Positions 6,572-12,119 of a DNA stretch of 12,119 bases are shown in pieces. How positions within the stretch are numbered: position 1 is the stretch's first letter; every line of letters starts with the position of its first letter. This DNA is from Clostridia bacterium (GTDB taxonomy: Bacteria > Bacillota > Clostridia > Christensenellales > Borkfalkiaceae): the NCBI GenBank assembly GCA_017648525.1, contig JAGCIP010000142.1, positions 1 to 12,119 of the forward strand, written 5' to 3'. The notes beneath the pieces were generated by a model. The model had not been told where the DNA came from and did no database searches. It worked only from the letters and a program-made list of their open reading frames with translations. The position numbers and the translations under genes are program-made.

Positions 6572-9265
6572 ATGGGATTATTTAGGTATATTTTAGGCGG
6601 AGAAGCCAGACGTAGTCTTAAAAAATTAGACAAAATGGCTGACAAAGTTATTTCATTAGAATCAAAGTATAAAGATTTTACTGACGACGAACTTCGTGAG
6701 CAAACAAACTTTTTGCGCACGAGATTAAAATCGGGTGAAACGCTTGACGATATTTTATACGACGCATTTGCCGTTGTGAGAGAAGCATCAAAGCGTGTTC
6801 TTAATATGAGCCACTATAAAGTTCAAATTATCGGTGGTATATGTTTGCATCAAGGTAGAGTTGCCGAAATGAAAACGGGTGAAGGTAAAACTTTAGTTGC
6901 AACCTTACCCGCATATTTAAATGCGCTTGCAAGTCAAGGCGTGCATATTGTAACCGTCAACGATTATCTTGCCGTTCGTGACGCAGAGTGGATGGGTAAA
7001 GTTTACAAATTTTTAGGGCTTACCGTAGGCGTTGCAGTATCTGGAATGGAAGACGACGAAAAGCAAAAGGCTTATGCTTGTGATATTACTTACGGTACTA
7101 ATAACGAAATGGGCTTTGACTACTTGCGTGATAATCTTAAAACAAGCACCGACAAGATGGTTCAACGCCCCTTGTTCTTTGCCATCGTAGACGAAGTTGA
7201 CTCTATTTTAATAGACGAAGCAAGAACGCCTTTAATTATTTCAGGAAAGGGCGGTGAATCAAGCGAAAAATATATAAGCGCAAATAAATTCGTTAAGACC
7301 TTAGTTCTTGACAAGGACTTTACAATAGACATAAAAGAAAAGAGCGTTCAAATTACCGAGTCGGGCGCAACCAAAGCCGAAGCGTTCTTTGGGCTTGACA
7401 ATTTCTCTGATATTGAAAACGCTAGTCTTTCACACCATATTCAACAAGCGTTAAAGGCTAACTATATTTTTAAGCGTGATAACGATTACGTGGTTTCTGA
7501 CGGTGAAGTTATAATAGTTGACGAATTTACCGGTCGTCTTATGATAGGTCGTCGTTATTCAGACGGCTTGCACCAAGCAATTGAAGCAAAGGAAAGCGTT
7601 AGAGTAAGAAACGAAAACAAAACTTACGCAACCATAACTTTCCAAAACTATTTTAGGTTGTATAAAAAACTTTCTGGTATGACCGGTACTGCAAAAAGCG
7701 AAGAAGAAGAATTTAGAGCAATTTACGGTTTAGACGTTTTAGAAATTCCTACTAATAAACCGGTTGCAAGAAAGGATTTACCCGACATTATTTATAAGAC
7801 GGTAAAGGGTAAGAACAACGCAATTATAAAAGAAATCGTCGAAAAGCACGAAAAGGGTCAACCCGTTCTAGTTGGTACTGTTACCGTTGAAAAATCAGAA
7901 GAAATTTCTAAACTTTTGATAAGAAAAGGCATCAAGCACAACGTTTTGAACGCTAAAAACCACGCAAGAGAAGCGGATATCGTTGCACAAGCAGGTAGAT
8001 TTGGTGCTGTTACCATTGCAACCAACATGGCTGGTCGTGGTACGGATATTTTGCTTGGTGGTAACCCTGAATTCTTGGCAAAGAGAAAACTTCGTGAGCA
8101 AGGTGTTCAAGACGACGTTATCGAACTTGCAACTTCTTTCGTTACCGATATTCCAGACGACGTAAAAGAAGTTAGAGAAAAATACAACGCCATCTACAAA
8201 GAATTTAAGGCGCAAACTGATGCGGAAAAGGAAAAGGTTGTTGAAGCGGGCGGTTTGCATATATTAGGTACTGAACGCCACGAATCACGCCGTATAGACA
8301 ATCAGTTAAGAGGTCGTAGTGGTAGACAAGGCGACGCTGGTTCTTCGGTCTTCTTTATTTCGTTAGAAGACGATTTGGCAAAGCGTTTCGGCGGGGATAG
8401 GATGCAACGTGTTTACGAAATGTTTAAGATTGACGAAGACCAACCCATGCAGTCAAAAATGTTGTCAAGTAGTATTGAAAACGCACAAAGAACTATCGAA
8501 GGCAAGAACTTTGGTATAAGAAAACACGTTCTTCAATACGACGACGTTATGAACCAACAACGTATCGTAATGTACGAAGAAAGAATGAAAGTTATCAAGT
8601 CTGAAAACGTGCACGAAGATATCTTAAAACTTATTCCAGAATTTGTTAAGTATACCGTTGGAACTGTTATAAACAACGAAAACAAACCCGAAACGTGGGA
8701 TTTAGATGCACTTAATAGCGTTATTGAAAATAAACTTTTACCAAAGGGTACGGAATTTATCAATAAGGCGCAAGTTGAAGACATTGATTACGAATACTTT
8801 ATCAATAAACTTATCAAAGAAACCATAAGAGTTTACGAAGATAAGATTGAAAACTACAAGCAAGAAGGAATTAACTATCACGATATAGAAAAGATGGTTC
8901 TTCTCCGCAATATTGACACCAAATGGATAGACCACATAGACTCTATGGACCAACTCCGCAAGGGTATAAGTTTAAGAGGTTACGGCAACGTAGACCCCGT
9001 TATAGAGTACAAGAAAGAAGGCTACGAGATGTATGAAGATTTAACTGCGTCAATACAAGAAGACACGGTAACCATACTCTTAAAAGCAGAACTCCAAAAG
9101 GTGTCACAACCAAAACCCCAAGAACAAGAAAATCTTTCAACTAACCAACCTCAAGGCCCTGTTATGCAAAGAAAGAAAGCCGTTCCGCACGAAATAGGTA
9201 GAAACGACCCCTGTCCTTGCGGTAGCGGTAAAAAGTACAAGGCTTGTTGCGGTAAAAACAAATAA
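6572..9265 (+). CDS. secA: Protein translocase ATPase SecA
   Basis: SecA is the cytosolic/membrane-peripheral motor that pushes unfolded preproteins through the SecYEG channel. The 897 residues hold the full domain set. Walker A is MKTGEGKT (100-107), the DEVD Walker B is at 207-210, and the preprotein-binding insertion follows. The second RecA-like domain carries MAGRGTDI and the arginine-finger region QLRGRSGRQGD. The C-terminal tail ends in a zinc site, CPCGSGKKYKACC (881-893), used for SecB or ribosome contact. The protein is longer than B. subtilis SecA partly because of a charged insertion of roughly 50 residues between GGNPEF and GLHILGTERHES (about 500-560); such insertions occur in SecA of other Clostridia. 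The start follows AAGGAG with 5 nt spacing. It is followed directly by prfB, an arrangement also seen in B. subtilis. Confidence 0.99.
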   Translation: MGLFRYILGGEARRSLKKLDKMADKVISLESKYKDFTDDELREQTNFLRTRLKSGETLDDILYDAFAVVREASKRVLNMSHYKVQIIGGICLHQGRVAEMKTGEGKTLVATLPAYLNALASQGVHIVTVNDYLAVRDAEWMGKVYKFLGLTVGVAVSGMEDDEKQKAYACDITYGTNNEMGFDYLRDNLKTSTDKMVQRPLFFAIVDEVDSILIDEARTPLIISGKGGESSEKYISANKFVKTLVLDKDFTIDIKEKSVQITESGATKAEAFFGLDNFSDIENASLSHHIQQALKANYIFKRDNDYVVSDGEVIIVDEFTGRLMIGRRYSDGLHQAIEAKESVRVRNENKTYATITFQNYFRLYKKLSGMTGTAKSEEEEFRAIYGLDVLEIPTNKPVARKDLPDIIYKTVKGKNNAIIKEIVEKHEKGQPVLVGTVTVEKSEEISKLLIRKGIKHNVLNAKNHAREADIVAQAGRFGAVTIATNMAGRGTDILLGGNPEFLAKRKLREQGVQDDVIELATSFVTDIPDDVKEVREKYNAIYKEFKAQTDAEKEKVVEAGGLHILGTERHESRRIDNQLRGRSGRQGDAGSSVFFISLEDDLAKRFGGDRMQRVYEMFKIDEDQPMQSKMLSSSIENAQRTIEGKNFGIRKHVLQYDDVMNQQRIVMYEERMKVIKSENVHEDILKLIPEFVKYTVGTVINNENKPETWDLDALNSVIENKLLPKGTEFINKAQVEDIDYEYFINKLIKETIRVYEDKIENYKQEGINYHDIEKMVLLRNIDTKWIDHIDSMDQLRKGISLRGYGNVDPVIEYKKEGYEMYEDLTASIQEDTVTILLKAELQKVSQPKPQEQENLSTNQPQGPVMQRKKAVPHEIGRNDPCPCGSGKKYKACCGKNK

Positions 9266-9279
9266 TCTTTAGGTGTGTT

Positions 9280-10381
9280 ATGATAAAGACCGAAGAATAC
9301 AGAATAAAATTAAAAGAATTAAAAGGTATCCTAATGGAGACGGGACACTCTCTTTGACGTTGATAAACTTCGTTTTGAGTTAAAAGAAAAGACCGAATTG
9401 TCAGAGCAACCAGAAATTTACACCGATTTAACCAAATCTCAACAAATTTCAAAGGAAATTGCATTTTTAACTAATAGGGTTAACGCTTTTGATAAGGCTG
9501 AAAGATTTATCAACGACGCTTTTGAATTAGTTGACCTTGCCGAAGAAGAAAACGACGAGAGCCTTTTAGAAGAATTGCAGGTTGAATTTTCAGCGGTGGA
9601 AAAAAACGTAGAAGAAATGCGCCTTACTGAATTACTCCGTGGCAAGTACGATAAACTGAACGCACTTTTAACACTCCACGCTGGTGCGGGCGGAACGGAA
9701 GCCTGCGACTGGACGGAAATGTTATACCGTATGTATATGTATTATGCCGAAAAGAACGGCTATACGCTTACCGAACTTGACCGTTTAGAAGGGGACGAAG
9801 CAGGCATTAAATCGGTTTCATTTAAGATAGAAGGCGATTGTGCTTACGGATATTTAAAGGCAGAAAAAGGCGTTCACCGTTTGGTTAGAATTTCTCCGTT
9901 TGACGCAAATAAGAGAAGACACACTTCTTTTGCGTCATTAGAAGTTATGCCGGAAATAGAAGATGATGAAGAAATTAAAATCAGTCCTGACGAATTAAAG
10001 GTTGATACCTATCGTTCAAGCGGTGCGGGTGGGCAACACGTTAATAAAACCGAGTCTGCAATCCGTATAACGCATATACCGACGGGAATAGTTGTTGCTT
10101 GTCAAAACGAACGTAGCCAAACACAAAATAGAGAAATGGCTATGAAAATGCTTATCAGTAAACTTATTGAAAAGCGAGAAGCCGAAAGAATGGAACTCGA
10201 CCAAGATATAAAGGGCGAGATTAAAAAGATAGAGTGGGGCAGTCAAATTCGTTCTTACGTTTTTTGTCCTTACACACTAGTAAAAGACCACCGTACTGGG
10301 TTTGAAATTACAGACGTTAACTCGGTAATGAACGGGAATATACAAGGATTTATAAACGATTATTTGAAGAAATCACAATGA
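9280..10381 (+). CDS. prfB: Peptide chain release factor 2 (RF2), joined by programmed +1 frameshift
   Basis: RF2 ends translation at UGA and UAA. The gene begins at ATG 9280 after AGGTG, reads 25 codons to CTT TGA, shifts +1, and continues from GAC 9356 to the TGA at 10381. The product is 366 residues. With this reading the stop-recognition tripeptide SPF falls at 205-207 and the catalytic GGQ at 250-252, the same numbers as in E. coli RF2, which supports the frameshifted start over any later one. HAGAGGTEACDW marks the start of the core and YRSSGAGGQHVNKTESA the peptidyl-hydrolysis loop. Simple gene calling would start at TTG 9398 and lose 39 residues. The gene lies 14 nt after secA and overlaps tsaD as ATGA. 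The frameshift makes RF2 self-regulating: scarce RF2 slows termination at codon 26 and favours the shift. Confidence 0.97.
9352..9358 (+). promoter_or_regulatory. prfB programmed +1 frameshift site (CTT TGA C)
   Basis: The slippery Leu codon CTT is followed by an in-frame TGA as codon 26 and then C, the poor termination context used in most bacterial prfB genes. Sliding +1 gives CTT|GAC and opens the 341-codon second frame. The unshifted frame has two more stops at once (TGA 9361, TAA 9364). The usual Shine-Dalgarno-like stimulator three bases before CTT is not seen; GGAG lies 12 bases upstream (9336-9339) and GGGA six bases upstream. Confidence 0.95.
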
Positions 10382-11442
10382 AGTATAGCGAAAAAGTAGC
10401 CAAACTGCCGATAAAAGAAAATCCTATTATAATGGGAATAGAAACGTCTTGCGACGAAACGGCCGGGGCTATAATAAAAAACGGCAGAGAAATTTTAGCC
10501 GATAAAATAATAAGTTCTGCAACAGAACACGCCAAGTTTGGCGGAGTCGTTCCCGAAATAGCATCAAGAACACACACTACGGCTATTTTAACGGCAACTA
10601 AAGATGCACTAGAACAAGCGGGGCTAACTCTTGACGATATAGACGCATTTGCCGTAACCGAAGGTGCGGGGCTTTTAGGCGCACTACTCGTTGGTGTTTC
10701 TTTTGCTAAAGCGTTGGCTTTTTCTACGGGCAAACCACTTGTTCCCGTTAGTCACATTAGGGGGCACGTTTCTGCATCATATCTTGCCGATAAAAGTCTA
10801 GAACCGCCCTTTATAACAATCCTTGCAAGTGGTGGACATACGGCGATAGTTGCGGTGGAAGATTATTATAAAATGACCGTGCTTGGAAGTACGATAGACG
10901 ACGCAGTTGGCGAAGCGTTCGATAAAGTTGCAAGAGTGTTGGGCTTAAGTTATCCTGGTGGACCGAACGTTGAAAAATTAGCAAACACGGGTGAAAATAA
11001 TATCATTTTACCTAAAATGCTCAAAAATTACGATGGTGGCGAATACGATTTTTCATATAGCGGTCTAAAAACTGCAGTAATTAACTACGTTCATAACCAA
11101 GAAAGCAAGGGAATTGAAGTTAATAAAGCAGACGTTGCTTGCAGTTTTCAACACTCTGCAATAGACGTTCTTGTCGACAAGGCTATAAAGGCAACAAAAG
11201 AATACGGTTACGATACGATAACCGTTTCAGGTGGCGTTGGCGCTAACGGACATTTGAGAAAAACGCTTAAAGAAAGAGCGGAAAAAGAGAATTTAAGGCT
11301 TATTGTTCCAGAAAAACGCTATTGCACGGATAACGGTGCAATGATAGGCGCAGAAGGGTATTTGCAATATATAAAAGGCAATTTTGCCGACCTAACCTTA
11401 AACGCAAAAGCGGTAGTTCCGCTAGATATTAAAAGGAGATAA
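10378..11442 (+). CDS. tsaD: tRNA N6-adenosine threonylcarbamoyltransferase TsaD
   Basis: TsaD (Kae1/YgjD/Gcp family), with TsaB and TsaE, transfers the threonylcarbamoyl group to A37 of tRNAs that read ANN codons (t6A). The ASKHA-type ATPase core is intact over 354 residues: GIETSCDETA (20-29), the metal ligands in HIRGH (His126, His130), SGGHT (151-155), FSYSGLKTAV, SGGVGAN (284-290) and CTDNGAMI with the metal Asp (319). Two small departures are seen: the family's usual GPGL loop reads GAGL (96-99), and there is an N-terminal extension of about 18 residues before the first strand. An in-frame ATG at 10432 could be an alternative start. The chosen ATG overlaps the prfB stop (ATGA), which suggests coupling. 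Partners TsaB and TsaE are not in the window. Confidence 0.98.
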   Translation: MKYSEKVAKLPIKENPIIMGIETSCDETAGAIIKNGREILADKIISSATEHAKFGGVVPEIASRTHTTAILTATKDALEQAGLTLDDIDAFAVTEGAGLLGALLVGVSFAKALAFSTGKPLVPVSHIRGHVSASYLADKSLEPPFITILASGGHTAIVAVEDYYKMTVLGSTIDDAVGEAFDKVARVLGLSYPGGPNVEKLANTGENNIILPKMLKNYDGGEYDFSYSGLKTAVINYVHNQESKGIEVNKADVACSFQHSAIDVLVDKAIKATKEYGYDTITVSGGVGANGHLRKTLKERAEKENLRLIVPEKRYCTDNGAMIGAEGYLQYIKGNFADLTLNAKAVVPLDIKRR

Positions 11443-11443
11443 T

Positions 11444-11728
11444 ATGATTAAGCACGTAGTTTGTTTTAAGTTAAACGAAGGGGAATCTCCCGAAAAAGCA
11501 AAAGAAGTTTTACTTGGAATGAAAGGAAACGTTCCTATGTTAAGGGGGATAGAAGTTGGGATTGACTGTTTGCACTCGGCACGTTCTTACGACGTTATTT
11601 TAATGGTATTACTTGACGATATGCAAGCTCTTTCCGACTATCAACAAGATAAATATCACGTAGAAGTTGTTAAAAAACACATGCACGCAGTAACAAATAC
11701 TAGCGTCGCTATTGATTTTGAAATTTAA
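11444..11728 (+). CDS. Dabb-domain (stress-responsive alpha/beta barrel) protein
   Basis: This small 94-residue protein starts MIKHVVCFKL and contains YDVILMVLLDD and YQQDKYHVEVV, the pattern of the Dabb (dimeric alpha-beta barrel) family: an opening beta strand with a conserved His, an acidic helix, then a Y..HP/HVE-like segment before the last helix. These proteins form dimers; the molecular role in bacteria is mostly unknown, so no reaction is assigned. The start lies 1 nt after the tsaD stop, and its AGGAGA ribosome binding site is inside the last tsaD codons, so it belongs to the same transcript. A terminator follows 11 nt after its stop, making it the last gene of the row. Confidence 0.88.
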   Translation: MIKHVVCFKLNEGESPEKAKEVLLGMKGNVPMLRGIEVGIDCLHSARSYDVILMVLLDDMQALSDYQQDKYHVEVVKKHMHAVTNTSVAIDFEI

Positions 11729-11739
11729 TACTAAAAAGC

Positions 11740-11764
11740 AAACGGCGTTGAGCCGTTTATTTTT
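11740..11764 (+). terminator. Rho-independent terminator after the metK-to-Dabb gene row
   Basis: A perfect 7-bp stem AAACGGC/GCCGTTT with a 5-nt loop is followed by ATTTTT. It starts 11 nt after the Dabb stop and ends 2 nt before the tRNA gene. Confidence 0.85.
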
Positions 11765-11766
11765 AC

Positions 11767-11853
11767 GGGGATATGGCGGAATTGGCAGACGCGCTAGATT
11801 CAGATTCTAGTAAAAGCAATTTTGTGCAAGTTCAAGTCTTGTTATCCCCACCA
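11767..11853 (+). tRNA. tRNA-Leu (anticodon CAG)
   Basis: All arms can be folded by eye. The acceptor GGGGATA pairs with TATCCCC (11843-11849), followed by discriminator A and an encoded CCA. The anticodon stem CTAGA/TCTAG encloses loop TTCAGAT, giving anticodon CAG, which reads CUG. A long variable arm with AAAA/TTTT pairing marks class II, as expected for leucine. The T-arm is GCAAG/CTTGT with loop TTCAAGT. No convincing promoter is seen between the terminator and the tRNA; expression by read-through, or from a promoter inside the preceding gene, is possible. Confidence 0.97.
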
Positions 11854-11859
11854 CGTCGA

Positions 11860-11969
11860 AGCACCGCCTAACGTCAGCAGTTTGCTACCGCAAACAGCAC
11901 GACAGACAGCGGGCTTCTCCTTTTTCACGAAAATTTTTTGCCTTGCAAAATATTTTCGTGAGACTAAAA
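11860..11969. repeat. 110-bp structured direct repeat, copy 1
   Basis: Copy 1 begins six bases after the tRNA CCA and matches copy 2 at every position but one (C at 11889, T at 12039). It contains hairpin H1 at 11877-11898 (9-bp stem with one A/A mismatch, 4-nt loop) and hairpin H2 at 11926-11960 (16-bp stem with one mismatch, 3-nt loop CTT). A more GC-rich first half precedes the AT-rich H2. There is no plausible gene in it. It does not match a repeat family I can name. Confidence 0.9.
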
Positions 11970-12009
11970 GTTGCAAGATGATTTGAAAATAATAATAAAA
12001 AAGTAGGTT

Positions 12010-12119
12010 AGCACCGCCTAACGTCAGCAGTTTGCTACTGCAAACAGCACGACAGACAGCGGGCTTCTCCTTTTTCACGAAAATTTTTTGCCTTGCAAAA
12101 TATTTTCGTGAGACTAAAA
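12010..12119. repeat. 110-bp structured direct repeat, copy 2, reaching the window edge
   Basis: Copy 2 lies exactly 150 bp after copy 1, separated by 40 bp of unrelated AT-rich sequence. H1 is at 12027-12048 and H2 at 12076-12110. The match continues to the last base of the window, so the repeat unit may be longer than 110 bp and more copies may follow. Confidence 0.9.

Noticed and set aside
7895..8260. Minus-strand 121-codon reading frame inside secA
   Set aside because: It lies wholly opposite a well-conserved secA region, has no ribosome binding site or recognisable domain, and is a shadow of coding sequence.
9280..9397. prfB as a frameshifted pseudogene or sequencing error
   Set aside because: The shift is at CTT TGA C, codon 26, the conserved programmed site, and the rebuilt protein has the expected motif positions.
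11926..11960. Hairpin H2 as a terminator for the tRNA
   Set aside because: The stem is long but is followed by AGACTAAAA on the plus strand and by AAAAAGG on the minus strand; neither has a T-run.
11842..12078. Minus-strand reading frame of 78 codons with an internal peptide repeat (KEKPAVCRAVC...)
   Set aside because: The peptide repeat only mirrors the 110-bp DNA repeat (150 bp is a multiple of three). The frame also runs into the tRNA gene on the opposite strand, and nothing resembles a known protein.
11860..12119. CRISPR-like array
   Set aside because: Only two units are seen, each 110 bp with a 40-bp spacer, far longer than CRISPR repeats, and no cas gene is nearby.

Overview
The window looks like an ordinary chromosomal segment of an AT-rich, Gram-positive-type bacterium, most likely Bacillota, class Clostridia. 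The reasons are strong AGGAG-type ribosome binding sites, near-consensus TTGACA/TATAAT promoters with 17-bp spacers, a paired ABC exporter of the YheI/YheH (TM287/288) type, the secA-prfB linkage, and a tRNA with encoded CCA. TGA is used as a true stop codon, so the standard bacterial code applies. The genus cannot be fixed from this sequence.

Left arm (1-4376, minus strand): a compact operon reads leftward. It holds a TetR-family regulator and then the two half-transporters of a heterodimeric ABC exporter; the last gene runs off the left edge. The genes are 1 bp apart or overlap by 8 bp. A near-consensus promoter lies upstream of tetR. A TTGAC-N6-GTCAA palindrome sits between the predicted +1 and the ribosome binding site, and a second copy sits 80 bp upstream. 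This looks like an autoregulated, ligand-induced efflux system. The first half-transporter carries all marks of the degenerate ATP site plus an unusual Gly-to-Ser change in its P-loop.

Centre (4377-4644): a divergent regulatory region with the tetR promoter, the two candidate operators and a separate metK promoter.

Right arm (4645-11728, plus strand): a tight row of housekeeping genes reads rightward: metK (SAM synthesis), a ComF-family phosphoribosyltransferase, secA (protein export motor), prfB (release factor 2, read through a programmed +1 frameshift at CTT TGA C), tsaD (tRNA t6A synthesis) and a small Dabb-domain protein. Gaps are 1-28 nt, with an ATGA overlap at prfB/tsaD. A rho-independent terminator closes the row. 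prfB and tsaD act in translation; the other genes share no obvious pathway.

Right end (11767-12119): a tRNA-Leu(CAG) gene starts 2 nt after the terminator T-run. Six nt beyond its CCA begins a 110-bp non-coding repeat, present twice at a 150-bp period with one mismatch. Each copy holds two hairpins, and the only difference falls in a hairpin loop. The second copy runs to the window edge, so the array may continue. This repeat is the least explained element here. I see no previously undescribed multi-gene system in the window.
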